A stretch of 64,000 bases of DNA from Ruminococcus sp. (GTDB lineage: Bacteria > Bacillota > Clostridia > Oscillospirales > Ruminococcaceae): NCBI GenBank assembly GCA_015066745.1, contig SVNW01000010.1, forward strand, positions 1-64,000. Direction: 5' to 3'. The position numbers were made by a program, and so were the translations under genes. The notes below the pieces were generated by a model that searched no databases, was not told where the DNA came from, and was given only the letters and a program-made list of their open reading frames with translations. Below, in pieces: positions 1 through 10,361 of the stretch (the first letter of the stretch is position 1; each line of letters opens with the position of its first letter).

Positions 1-160
1 ATCCTGTACATAATTTTTTAATACATCACTTTTAAAGTCGATCATTTCATGAAGTGATGTAGGAGCGTCCCATTTATCGGGGCTAAAATTTATTACAAGT
101 GTTATGACAGGAATAAGTTTATCATCTAAAATTTTTGGTTACAGTATCGATCGTACTCAT
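1..160 (-). pseudogene. 5' remnant of an Rpn/PD-(D/E)XK-transposase-family gene, frame-broken and running off the left edge
   Basis: Reverse strand reads MSTIDTVTKNFR* and then, in another frame, DDKLIPVITLVINFSPDKWDAPTSLHEMIDFKSDVLKNYVQD, which resembles the 'PVITLVxxFxPxxWDxPxSLHEM' motif of this family. Confidence 0.6.
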
Positions 161-332
161 AATATCTCCTTTCTAAGTATAGCACAAAAATAAATGTAAC
201 ACAATATTTATGTATTATTTTACAAGGAATATTATAACATATATAAATTAAAATGTAAATACAAAATTCGATAAATTTCAAAAAAATCTAAAAAAGTTTT
301 TATGATGCATATTTGGTGATTGTATAAAAACC

Positions 333-377
333 AAAAAAAGCAGTATCCACTCAAACTCATGTGAATACTGCTTTTAC
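333..377. terminator. Hairpin, possible bidirectional terminator
   Basis: aaaaagcagtatccac ... gtgaatactgctttt inverted repeat with A/T tracts. Confidence 0.5.
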
Positions 378-671
378 TATTATAATTTGCGTTCAGGCTC
401 CCCCCATATATCCTCAGCATACTGTTTGTTCTGTTTGCTTCTGTACATTGCTTATAATATGAGAATAAAGGTAATTGAAATCTTTGTTATTTTAACTTAT
501 GATTAAAAAAGTAAAATTTTAATGATTATAACTATATATTTTATATAGACGATAAAAAATATATTATAAACTAATGAAAGTTTATAAATATATTGAAAAA
601 CACTTATAATTATGATAAAATAACTCTTGGTCTTATATATATATATAAATTTAATTTTGTAAAAAGGAGAA

Positions 672-3600
672 GTGAATTTGAAAAAGAGTAAAAGAATTCT
701 TTCAGGAACAATTGCAGCGTTGTTTACGTTTCAGATGTTAGTTTCAAGTGATGGAATGACGCCTGGAATTTTACACGCTCAGACAATCAATGACATCACT
801 CAGGGGATGTTGTTTAATGTTCAGAAACGCATACTTGCTAATGAGTATGAAGCAACTGTCGAAAATCTTGGTGAAATCGAGTATTTTGAAGACAGTGACC
901 CGGTTGTTTATACAACAGAAATAGCAACCGAAGAAGAAACAGAGGAAGTTCTGCAGTATCCCGAAACACTGACAATAACGGGATATATAAGCAAAGGTGA
1001 AGTTCCGGGACACACTGCAACAGATAATACGCCGATTAAAATACTGGTTTATGATGGTGAGTGGAATCTTCTTGAAGAGTATATTGCCGAAAATAATCAG
1101 GGCTATGAAATCACAACAAATGTAAGTGATGTTGTAAACATCAAGTTTGAGTGTGACGGATATCTTCCGATGTATCTTCGTGAATTCGGAACAGGTGCTT
1201 ATCTGCTTGGCTCAGGTGAATCAGAAGATACAATAACTCTTATACCCGGTGATACGAAGTATAATAAAGATACAGAAAACAGTTGGAGCGATGACAGACT
1301 TGATGAAAATGATGCATTGTTTGTGGAAAGCTGTCTTGGTGCAAAGTTGTTTGAATCAACTGATTTTAACTTTACTATGGATCTTGATGATGATGGTCTT
1401 ATCACTCAGGAAGAACTTGATAGTTTTTGTGAGTTATACAACAATGATTTAAATGTAGATGTTTCATCTGTAAATCAGTATGATGTAAATGATGACGGAG
1501 TAATAAATACTTATGACTATTCATTGCTTGAAAGAGCTGTGTACAAAGAAGAAGACAATGAAATTGTAAATGTTTCTGATTTTACAGGTGACGGATATTT
1601 TACAGGTGATGACCTTGAACCATATCTGAATTTCATGTATAGTTCTGATGAAGTTTATCTGTACAATCATGATATAAATCATGACGGAATACTTAATAAT
1701 GATGACTACATACCTGATTTGATAGATTATTATGCATCACTCAGACTGTCATCTGAAAATTATTTTTCGTACATGGATAAAAACGCTAACTATGAAATTG
1801 ATGAAAGTGATCTTGAATGGTTTAAGGTTGCTTTTGAACAGAATGGTTTTTGTGATTCATACAAAAGAACTATTACCATGTTTGACAATGGTTACTTTAA
1901 AAGAAACCTTGACTTGTATGACACAAACCTTGATCTTAACGGATGTGCGTTACACGTTGACGGAGATATGAACTTCCATACTCAGAAACAGAAATTCTGG
2001 GAAGACGGAAACGGAGCATATCTCAATATAAACGGCGGATATCTTGAAATAGAAAACTGTTTCAGATTCAGAACAACTACACCTGACGGATGGAATGAAG
2101 GTGTGACACCCGGACAGGAAATGAACCTCAACAATGGTGGTGTTGTGATAAACGGTCAGTTCGATTTCGGACAGCCGGGATGTTATGATACTATCATTAT
2201 GGATGATCCGGACGATACTCTTATTGTAAACGGCGACTGGAGATACGTAACAGCTACCGACATGGAGGGAAAATGGGTATCCGGTATAATATATTTTCTG
2301 GGAAAAGAATGGACAGTAAATGAGAAGTCCGGCGACAAGAGTATTTATTCGAGCGGAGAACATCAGATATATTTTTTCAATCCGGAAGGATTACAGACTA
2401 TCTTATGGGACAACCCGAATGAATATATAACAGATGATGGTTTTTCGCCCAAAGGAAGAAGATTTAACTTCGACTACGTAGATGAAGAAGGTAACTGTCT
2501 CGGTGTTATACTTCCCTATGGATTTTCTTCGGATCTTTACTGGTTCAGACCATGGTTTAAGATAAATGAAGAAGACTATACTCTGTACAGAGAAGGCTGG
2601 GATATCGGTGACGGTGTTCATGCAGCTACAGGAAACTTCAACAAGAGTTTTATGGACTATAGTGTTGTATCACCGGGTATAACAACTGATTTTGTAAGAA
2701 CATATAACTCTACAAGTACAGAAGAAGGTTCTTTTGGTGAAGGATGGGACTTTAACCTTGATGTAAGCCGTATAAATGCATATGATTACAACGGATATTA
2801 TCAGGTGGTGCTTCCCGATGGTTCAAATACAACTTTTGAACTTAAAGCAAATGGCGAATTCAAGTGTCTTAACGCCCACAGCAAACTCGAAAGAAAATCC
2901 TGCGGTAACGGAAAGTACGAATACACACTTACCAATTCAATGCAGGACAAATATCATTTTAACGTTGACGGCGAACTTGATAAGATTACCGATGCCAAAG
3001 GAAATGTTCTTGAAATATCACCTATGGAAGACGGAAAAAGAACTGTAACAGACTCTATAGGCAGAAAATATATCATATATTACAGTGATGATACCAAGCA
3101 CAGAAGAATAACCAAAATAGAAGACGTTGTATCTCAGAAAGTAATAGAGTATGAATATGACGCAGATAACAGACTTATTTCCGCATCAAACCCCAAAGGC
3201 GGAAAAGAGCATTATCGTTATGACGAAAACGGAAAACTGTGCGAGATATTAAATGCCTTCAATGAAACTACCTGTACAGTATCATATGCCGATGCAGGAA
3301 AAGTAGATTATCTTATAAACGAAGCAGGATTAAAACAGGTATACACATATTCTCCCGATAACAGGCAAACCGGACTTAAAGAATATGACGGTGACAGACT
3401 GATCAAGACAGTAACATATGAGTATGACAATCAGTATGCAATTGTAGGTAATACTGTACAAGCCGATAATATTCAGTACACTGACAGAACTTCATACAAT
3501 CAGGTAGACGGTAAAAACCGATATGATGAAGTTGAAAGAACAGTTGACGCTGCCGGAACAACTACAAGATATGAATATGATGACAGAGGAAACGCAATAA

Positions 3601-6600
3601 AGGTCATAAATCATGATGATTCATATACGCTTACAAGATACAACGAAAATAATATGCCTGTTGTAGAAGTAAACGAAACCAAATATGTTACTATATATGA
3701 ATATGATGATGCCGGAATAAATGTAAAAAAGGAATATGTAAGCTTCTATCCGGTAAATAACGCTGATGACATAGCCAAAAATGATTTTGATCTCAGCATA
3801 CTTGATTATACAGACTATGCAATGACTGTATATGAATATTGCGATATTCACACAGATAACGGAACAGATGTAATAGGTCTGGTAAGAAGTATAACCGACC
3901 CTGAAGGCAATACCACAATAAATTCATATAACGATAAGGCACTTCTTGAAAAACAGGCTCTTACCGACAAAAACGGAAATATTGTTCATGAAATACTTTA
4001 TACATACAACAAGGATCTACAGGTAACAAGAGCAGAAGAAAGTGTAGATCTTGAAAAAGGTATCTACTCTGTAACCGAATATGAATATGATGAACTTAAC
4101 AACATCACAGTTGTAAGAGATTACGGTACATCCGATACACCATACGAAGCATATGTTGAGTATGACGTTTTAGGACGAAAAACAGCAGAATATCAGCCAA
4201 AATATTCAGCTGACAAGAGTGTAAAGACTACATACACATACACAAGTGCGAACTATCCGGAAACAATAACAGATGCACTTGGAAATACAACAAGTTATGA
4301 ATATGATGTATACGGAAATGCAGTAACTGTAGTAAATCCTGACGGAAGTATAAATTCAAGTGAATACGATGCCTTCGGAAGAGAAATTGCTTCATATTTT
4401 GCAGAAAGTGCAGGAAGTACAAAGCAGATACTTGCAAAATACAAGTACGAATACACATGGGAAAGAAACGATATCTACACATCACTTGATGAATATGAAA
4501 CAAAATATTTCCCTGGCTTAAAAGAAACAGCGATATCATATATCACAGCCGACAAACAGGTAACAACAGAAACACAGCAGGATTTCAGAGGAAATACGCT
4601 GTATGAAAAGATAAACGGAAAATTAAAGAGAAGCAGTTCATATTACAAAGACGGAAGCCTTGCACGTCAGACAGACGCACTCGGAAACACAACAAAGTAC
4701 GAATACGGCTATCTCGGATTGCTCGAAAAAACATATGTTCCTTTTAACAAAGACGCAGAAGGAACTGTAAAATATGTTGTTTCCGAAAATGAATATGACA
4801 AAAACGGAAATGTAATAAAGAGCATTTATCCGGTGCAGGAGCAGGACAGTAAAAATGCAGAGTACAGAATAAGCAAAAATGAATACGATGCAGCCGGAAA
4901 CCTGATAAAGACAACTCTTGCAAATTCTGAAAACGGCAAAGAAAACATTACAAAGTACGAGTACAATAACATAGGAAATGTAATAAAGATGCACACAGGA
5001 CTTTCATCCGAAAGTGATGATGAATATCTTCTTACAGAATATTTCTATGACGAACACCAGCGACTCATAAAAACTTCCGACAGCACAGGATATGTTTCAG
5101 GAGAAACAGAGTATGACGCAAACGGAAATGTTATACGTTCTGAGGATGCAAACGGAAATGAAACAACTACGGAATATGACGTACTCGACAGAGTAGTAAA
5201 AACTGTAACAGTACATCCGGAAGATGCTGAAAAGAATGTAACAAGCACATACAAGTATGATGTAATGGGACGTATCACAACAGCTACTGTAAATGGTGTA
5301 ACCACAGCATACAAGTATGACAAACTCGGAAGAGTAATTTCCGAAAGCGAATACGGCAAAGACAATTCCACATTCAAGGGATATTTTTATGAAGGTATAT
5401 CAAGTTATATATCAAGGCACGTAACAGGTATAGAAAACCTTCTCATATATTCGGATATGACATACGAATATGATGATGAAATGCGTGTAATAAAGATAAG
5501 CGAAGCAGAAAAAGAAACAGTATCCTACGAATATGACGCAAACGGAAACAAGGCAAAAGAAAAGCTTGCAAACGGAGTAGAAACAAGCTATACATATAAC
5601 TGTGCAGATGCAATAACCGAAATCGTAAGCACAAAGAACAACGAAAAAGTATCATCATACAGTTACACATATTATACAGACGGTTCAGAGGCTTGCAAAG
5701 TAAGCGAAGAAAATGGTATAATAGAGACAGTCCGCTACGATTACAACGAATTCGGACAGCTCTCAACCGAAGAAAGAACAGTCGGAAGTCTTACAGACAA
5801 ATACACATACACCTATGACGATTACGGAAACCGTACAAAAATGACGGCAACCGGAACAGAAGTATTTACTACTGTATACAACTACAACAACAAATCAGGT
5901 AAATACACTTCCCTGCTCCAGAGCGAAAGCAAAAAGTTTATAAACGAACACACAGGCAAGGAAGAAACAAGCATAACGGCGTATGAGTATGACAAAAACG
6001 GAAGTCAGCTTGTAAAGACAAACAACGAGAAAACAGAACGCAACACTTACGACAGTACAGGACAGCTTATATCTTACACAGACGGAGAAACAACAGCAAG
6101 TTACACGTATGATGTAAACGGTCTTAGAAAAAGCAAAACTGTAGACGGTGAAACTATTACACATATCTGGAACGGAAACGGACAGATAATAGCAGACGTA
6201 ACCGAAGGTAAATACTATCAGGCAGACTGCTATGTTCAAAGCACAGGTATCACAGCAAAGTACAGCTTTACAAACGGAAGAAAGACAGCATATGAGTATT
6301 ATCTGAAAAATGCACACGGAGATGTAGTAGGAATAACAGATGATACGGGAGCAGTAAAGAAGATTTACAGATATGATGCTTTCGGTGTTGAAAAGAACAA
6401 AGACGAAAGCGATACAAATGCATTCAGATACTGCGGAGAATATTACGACAAAGAATCGGATACGATTTATCTGAGAGCGAGATATTATTCACCGACAACA
6501 GGAAGATTTATAAGCCGAGACAGCGATCCCGGAACATCAGCAGATCCGCTTAGTCTTAACTTGTATACATACTGTCATAACAATCCGGTACTTTATACTG

Positions 6601-7880
6601 ATCCGAGTGGGCATGGTGTATTCAGCAAAATCGGAAGCGGTATAAAAAAAGCAGCCAAAGCAGTAAAGAACTGGGCAAATGACCGAGTAGACGACTGGAA
6701 GACCGGAATAGTAATGCTCAAAGAAAGTGGCGGAGCAGGAGAAGTATTTGCAAGCTACAGTGAAGGTGTAGTAGATTCTCTTGGTTCTACCATAAGTGCG
6801 GTAAGACATCCGGTACAAACTGCGAAAGAGATTGGTGCAGGGTTTAAAGCAATAGCAAGTGACCCGACAGGAGCAGCTTCACAATTTGCGGCTTCTGTAA
6901 AAAGTACGATTTCAGATGTAGGTAAAGGCGATTATAACAGCGTTGCATATATGCTTGGCGGTTTATCTGTAGATGTGGTAAGCGGTGTAGCAGGAAATGC
7001 AGCCGGTCGTGTAGCAAAAGATGTAGCAAGCGGTGCAGCAGCGAAACTGGCAACATCAAAAATCGGTAACAAAGTAAGTTCTGCAAAATGTACCATACTC
7101 AATAATGGCTGTTTCGTTGCAGGAACACTCGTACTGACGATAGACGGTCATAAGCCTATAGAAACTATAGAATCCGGGGATTTTGTACTGTCATCCGATC
7201 CTGAAACAGGAGAAGTAACGTACAAAGAAGTGTTACAGACATATGTGTTTATCAAGGATGCACTTGTGTATGTGACGATTAACGGAGAAGTTATAGAAAC
7301 AACAAAAGAACATCCATTCTGGATTGAAGGACAGGGCTGGACAAAGGCTAAGTTCCTAAATACTGGTGATGTGCTTCGTGATGCTGATGGTAACAACATT
7401 ACTATCGACAATGTTGATATTGTTCCACTTCCTGAAAATCAGTACATTATTGTTTATAACCTTGAGGTTGCCGATTATCATACTTATTATGTGTCGGAAT
7501 CAAATATTTTGGTGCATAATACCTGCTATGATGATATTAAGTGGAAAGGATTTAGTTCAAGTAAAAAGGATGGTTTAAGCGGTTTACAACGTCATTATCA
7601 AAAACATGTTGTTAATAATGGTGAATTTGGAGGAGTGACAAAATTAAGCCAAAACCAGTATTTGAGTAAGGCAAGAGAATTTGCAAGGAACACTAGTCAA
7701 GAACTGCAACGTACAAAAGTTGGCAATTTCTATATAAAATATGATCCTAACTCACGATACACTTTCATTGGACATATTAAAAAAAGAGAAATTCGGACAT
7801 TCTATCAAGCAGATCTATCTATTGCAGCCGACCCTTTTAGTGCTGCAATAGAGTATGCTAAGGGTTTGATCAATGAATGA
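672..7880 (+). CDS. Secreted RHS/YD-repeat polymorphic toxin: signal peptide, EF-hand/dockerin-like repeats, YD repeats, RHS core (RYYSPTTGRFISRDS), pretoxin HINT domain, C-terminal putative BECR-like RNase toxin
   Basis: 2402-aa ORF with GTG start after an AAAAAGGAGAA RBS. Many YEYDxxGN repeats; LRARYYSPTTGRFISRD core; CFVAGTLVLT...HPFWIEGQGW...ILVHN HINT signature; tail LQRHYQKHVVNNGEFGG...YLSKAREFA...YIKYDPNSRYTFIGH...REIRTFYQAD. Confidence 0.93.
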   Translation: MNLKKSKRILSGTIAALFTFQMLVSSDGMTPGILHAQTINDITQGMLFNVQKRILANEYEATVENLGEIEYFEDSDPVVYTTEIATEEETEEVLQYPETLTITGYISKGEVPGHTATDNTPIKILVYDGEWNLLEEYIAENNQGYEITTNVSDVVNIKFECDGYLPMYLREFGTGAYLLGSGESEDTITLIPGDTKYNKDTENSWSDDRLDENDALFVESCLGAKLFESTDFNFTMDLDDDGLITQEELDSFCELYNNDLNVDVSSVNQYDVNDDGVINTYDYSLLERAVYKEEDNEIVNVSDFTGDGYFTGDDLEPYLNFMYSSDEVYLYNHDINHDGILNNDDYIPDLIDYYASLRLSSENYFSYMDKNANYEIDESDLEWFKVAFEQNGFCDSYKRTITMFDNGYFKRNLDLYDTNLDLNGCALHVDGDMNFHTQKQKFWEDGNGAYLNINGGYLEIENCFRFRTTTPDGWNEGVTPGQEMNLNNGGVVINGQFDFGQPGCYDTIIMDDPDDTLIVNGDWRYVTATDMEGKWVSGIIYFLGKEWTVNEKSGDKSIYSSGEHQIYFFNPEGLQTILWDNPNEYITDDGFSPKGRRFNFDYVDEEGNCLGVILPYGFSSDLYWFRPWFKINEEDYTLYREGWDIGDGVHAATGNFNKSFMDYSVVSPGITTDFVRTYNSTSTEEGSFGEGWDFNLDVSRINAYDYNGYYQVVLPDGSNTTFELKANGEFKCLNAHSKLERKSCGNGKYEYTLTNSMQDKYHFNVDGELDKITDAKGNVLEISPMEDGKRTVTDSIGRKYIIYYSDDTKHRRITKIEDVVSQKVIEYEYDADNRLISASNPKGGKEHYRYDENGKLCEILNAFNETTCTVSYADAGKVDYLINEAGLKQVYTYSPDNRQTGLKEYDGDRLIKTVTYEYDNQYAIVGNTVQADNIQYTDRTSYNQVDGKNRYDEVERTVDAAGTTTRYEYDDRGNAIKVINHDDSYTLTRYNENNMPVVEVNETKYVTIYEYDDAGINVKKEYVSFYPVNNADDIAKNDFDLSILDYTDYAMTVYEYCDIHTDNGTDVIGLVRSITDPEGNTTINSYNDKALLEKQALTDKNGNIVHEILYTYNKDLQVTRAEESVDLEKGIYSVTEYEYDELNNITVVRDYGTSDTPYEAYVEYDVLGRKTAEYQPKYSADKSVKTTYTYTSANYPETITDALGNTTSYEYDVYGNAVTVVNPDGSINSSEYDAFGREIASYFAESAGSTKQILAKYKYEYTWERNDIYTSLDEYETKYFPGLKETAISYITADKQVTTETQQDFRGNTLYEKINGKLKRSSSYYKDGSLARQTDALGNTTKYEYGYLGLLEKTYVPFNKDAEGTVKYVVSENEYDKNGNVIKSIYPVQEQDSKNAEYRISKNEYDAAGNLIKTTLANSENGKENITKYEYNNIGNVIKMHTGLSSESDDEYLLTEYFYDEHQRLIKTSDSTGYVSGETEYDANGNVIRSEDANGNETTTEYDVLDRVVKTVTVHPEDAEKNVTSTYKYDVMGRITTATVNGVTTAYKYDKLGRVISESEYGKDNSTFKGYFYEGISSYISRHVTGIENLLIYSDMTYEYDDEMRVIKISEAEKETVSYEYDANGNKAKEKLANGVETSYTYNCADAITEIVSTKNNEKVSSYSYTYYTDGSEACKVSEENGIIETVRYDYNEFGQLSTEERTVGSLTDKYTYTYDDYGNRTKMTATGTEVFTTVYNYNNKSGKYTSLLQSESKKFINEHTGKEETSITAYEYDKNGSQLVKTNNEKTERNTYDSTGQLISYTDGETTASYTYDVNGLRKSKTVDGETITHIWNGNGQIIADVTEGKYYQADCYVQSTGITAKYSFTNGRKTAYEYYLKNAHGDVVGITDDTGAVKKIYRYDAFGVEKNKDESDTNAFRYCGEYYDKESDTIYLRARYYSPTTGRFISRDSDPGTSADPLSLNLYTYCHNNPVLYTDPSGHGVFSKIGSGIKKAAKAVKNWANDRVDDWKTGIVMLKESGGAGEVFASYSEGVVDSLGSTISAVRHPVQTAKEIGAGFKAIASDPTGAASQFAASVKSTISDVGKGDYNSVAYMLGGLSVDVVSGVAGNAAGRVAKDVASGAAAKLATSKIGNKVSSAKCTILNNGCFVAGTLVLTIDGHKPIETIESGDFVLSSDPETGEVTYKEVLQTYVFIKDALVYVTINGEVIETTKEHPFWIEGQGWTKAKFLNTGDVLRDADGNNITIDNVDIVPLPENQYIIVYNLEVADYHTYYVSESNILVHNTCYDDIKWKGFSSSKKDGLSGLQRHYQKHVVNNGEFGGVTKLSQNQYLSKAREFARNTSQELQRTKVGNFYIKYDPNSRYTFIGHIKKREIRTFYQADLSIAADPFSAAIEYAKGLINE
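1370..1850 (+). other. Region encoding about five EF-hand/dockerin-like calcium-binding loops within the RHS protein
   Basis: DLDDDGLITQEEL, DVNDDGVINTYDYSLL, DFTGDGYFTGDDL, DINHDGILNNDDY, DKNANYEIDESDL. Confidence 0.7.
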
Positions 7881-8400
7881 ATATGCTAAAGCAAGAAAGG
7901 CAATTATATCAGAATTAGTAGAGTTCAAACTCACTCATTTAGATATTGACACCAAGGATCTATTAATAAATAATAATTGGGGACTGACGTTAGATGAATT
8001 TGATCAATGCGAGTACCCTCTCGAATTAAAAGAAGAACTATTAAACGAATATTCTCCGAAGCATGAAATTACATCCGATTTCTACGATCCATTGATAAGA
8101 GCAGTTATCAGTGTCGAGCTAAACGAATACACAAATTCCGAACTGGAACGCTTATACTACAAGTTATTTGGATATAGCGTAGATGTTAAAGGAGAAGAAA
8201 AAAATACGCGTTTGTATAATTGCCCATGTTGTCATAATAGTACATTGGATGAACGAGGTCAATATTATATTTGTCCAATTTGTGATTGGGAAGACGATGG
8301 ACTTGACTATGATCATATTAGTCATTGTAATGGTATGCGATTAAGTATCGCACAAAAAAAATTCAAAGAGTATGGTAGTATATACTATGAAGAAGATTGA
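7873..8400 (+). CDS. Predicted immunity protein with C-terminal cysteine-rich CPCC domain
   Basis: 175 aa; NCPCCHNSTLDERGQYYICPICDWEDDG. Overlaps the RHS toxin stop by 8 bp, as expected for a coupled toxin/immunity pair. Confidence 0.82.
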   Translation: MNEYAKARKAIISELVEFKLTHLDIDTKDLLINNNWGLTLDEFDQCEYPLELKEELLNEYSPKHEITSDFYDPLIRAVISVELNEYTNSELERLYYKLFGYSVDVKGEEKNTRLYNCPCCHNSTLDERGQYYICPICDWEDDGLDYDHISHCNGMRLSIAQKKFKEYGSIYYEED

Positions 8401-8534
8401 ATAATTGCACATATAATGAATTTGTCCATAGCCTAATGGCGCACTCAAAAACCTTTCCATATAAGTCTAATTCAGCATTGTGGAGCATACCACAATAAGC
8501 AGATACCCAAACGGAACTGAACACTTAACAGCAA

Positions 8535-8580
8535 GCTCTCAGAAACGCTCTGTAAGCGTTTCTGAGGGCTTTTCTTTTTC
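8535..8580 (+). terminator. Rho-independent terminator
   Basis: Perfect 12-bp inverted repeat CTCAGAAACGCT/AGCGTTTCTGAG (8538-8549 / 8555-8566) followed by gggcttttcttttt. Confidence 0.8.
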
Positions 8581-8596
8581 GGCAGTTAGTTTTCAG

Positions 8597-8753
8597 GTAA
8601 GCGATACGTTTAACCACGACTTCCACGAAGCACGAAATTATGCTATACTTGTGATACAAAAATAATTCAAGTATAGAAATGGAGCAGATCATATGGAAAA
8701 TAAGATCCCTGAAGAATGGACAGAAATGGTGAGAAGTCAGGAGTGCAGTGGGA
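8597..8753 (+). mobile_element. Possible IS66-family left-end remnant with a truncated accessory ORF
   Basis: GTAAGCG-type terminus at 8597, then MENKIPEEWTEMVRSQECSGK (ATG 8693), reminiscent of IS66 TnpA N-termini; abruptly joined to RHS sequence at about 8754. Confidence 0.35.
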
Positions 8754-10361
8754 AACTACAACAACAAATCAGGTGAATACACTTCCCTGCTCCAGAGCGA
8801 AAGCAAAAAGTTCATAAACGAACACACAGGCAAGGAAGAAACAAGCATAACAGCGTATGAGTATGACAAAAACGGAAGTCAGCTTGTAAAGACAAACAAC
8901 GAGAAAACAGAACGCAACACCTACGACAGTACAGGACAGCTTATATCTTACACAGACGGAGAAACCACAGCAAGTTACACGTATGATGTAAACGGTCTTA
9001 GAAAAAGCAAAACTGTAGACGGTGAAACTATTACACACATCTGGAACGGAAACGGACAGATAATAGCAGACGTAACCGAAGGTAAATACTATCAGGCAGA
9101 CTGTTATGTTCAAAGCACGGGTATCACAGCAAAGTACAGCTTTACAAACGGAAGAAAGACAGCATATGAGTATTATCTGAAAAATGCACACGGAGATGTA
9201 GTAGGAATAACAGATGATACGGGAGCAGTAAAGAAGATTTACAGATATGATGCTTTCGGTGTTGAAAAGAACAAAGACGAAAGCGATACAAATGCATTCA
9301 GATACTGCGGAGAATATTACGACAAAGAATCGGATACGATTTATCTGAGAGCGAGATATTATTCACCGACAACAGGAAGATTTATAAGCCGAGACAGCGA
9401 TCCCGGAACATCAGCAGATCCGCTTAGTCTTAACTTGTATACATACTGTCATAACAATCCGGTACTTTATACTGATCCGAGTGGGCATGGTGTATTCAGC
9501 AAAATCGGAAGCGGTATAAAAAAAGCAGCCAAAGCAGTAAAGAACTGGGCAAATGACCGAGTAGACGACTGGAAGACCGGAATAGTAATGCTCAAAGAAA
9601 GTGGCGGAGCAGGAGAAGTATTTGCAAGCTACAGTGAAGGTGTAGTAGATTCTCTTGGTTCTACTATAAGTGCAGTAAGGCATCCGGTACAAACTGCAAA
9701 AGAGATTGGTGCAGGGTTTAAAGCAATAGCAAGTGACCCGACAGGAGCAGCTTCACAGTTTGCGGCTTCTGTAAAAAGTACGATTTCAAAGGACAGGGCT
9801 GGACAAAGGCTGAGTTTCTGAAGGCAGGAGATGTTGTAAGGTCGGAAGATGGTTCGGGTATTGAGATAGATGATGTTGAAATATTTGAACTTCCGGAAGA
9901 TGAGTATGTTGTTGTTTATAACTTTGAGGTTACTGATTCCCATAGTTATTTTGTGTCGAAATTTGATGTTTTGGTGCATAATCGTTGTAATGTCCAAGTG
10001 AAGAAATTTACTCAGTATACAGGAAATTCTCCAATTGGTGAAGTGCATCATGGTCTTCCTGAACAGTATAGTAAATGGTTTGGAAGCAGAGTATACAACA
10101 AAAATAAAATGAAGATTGGGCAGACTATAGATATAAATTCCGGTGAGTTTTATTACGATTTACCTAAAGGGCTTCATCGTTTAAAATCAGGGCATGGAAT
10201 TCATACTAAATCCAGTTATACTGGGAAAAACATGGAATAAAGCTTGGGGAGAATATATTAGATTAAATCCAAATGCGACTGCTGAAGAAACATTAGCACA
10301 TCTAAGACAGCTGGAACGAGATTTTGGTATTGTAAAATATAAAGCGAAGAGAGGAAAATGA
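8748..10361 (+). pseudogene. Degraded orphan RHS-HINT-toxin cassette; toxin resembles the HHxLP...LPxxxHR...HG family (DUF2380-like)
   Basis: 8754-9787 nearly identical to 5880-6914 of the main RHS gene. About 412 bp of HINT is missing relative to the main gene, shifting the frame; HINT C-terminus (GQGWTKAEFLKAGDVV...SKFDVLVHN) and toxin follow in another frame; a second frameshift lies in an A5 run at 10226-10230. Confidence 0.8.
9953..10240 (+). pseudogene. Track ORF covering the truncated toxin part of the orphan cassette
   Basis: LVHNRCNVQVKKFTQYTGNSPIGEVHHGLPEQYSKWFGSRVYNKNKMKIGQTIDINSGEFYYDLPKGLHRLKSGHGIHTKSSYTG; removing one A restores KTWNKAWGEYIRLNPNATAEETLAHLRQLERDFGIVKYKAKRGK ending at 10361. 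Confidence 0.75.

Noticed and set aside
232-420. 62-aa minus ORF at 232-420
   Set aside because: Overlaps a terminator-like hairpin; composition typical of AT-rich noncoding DNA.
5895-7086. Antisense ORFs across the RHS repeats (and the copy at 8769-9692)
   Set aside because: Low-complexity Cys/Phe/Leu-rich translations, shadow frames of YD repeats.
8480-8665. 61-aa ORF at 8480
   Set aside because: Spans a perfect terminator hairpin and a putative IS end; no RBS or homology-like features.
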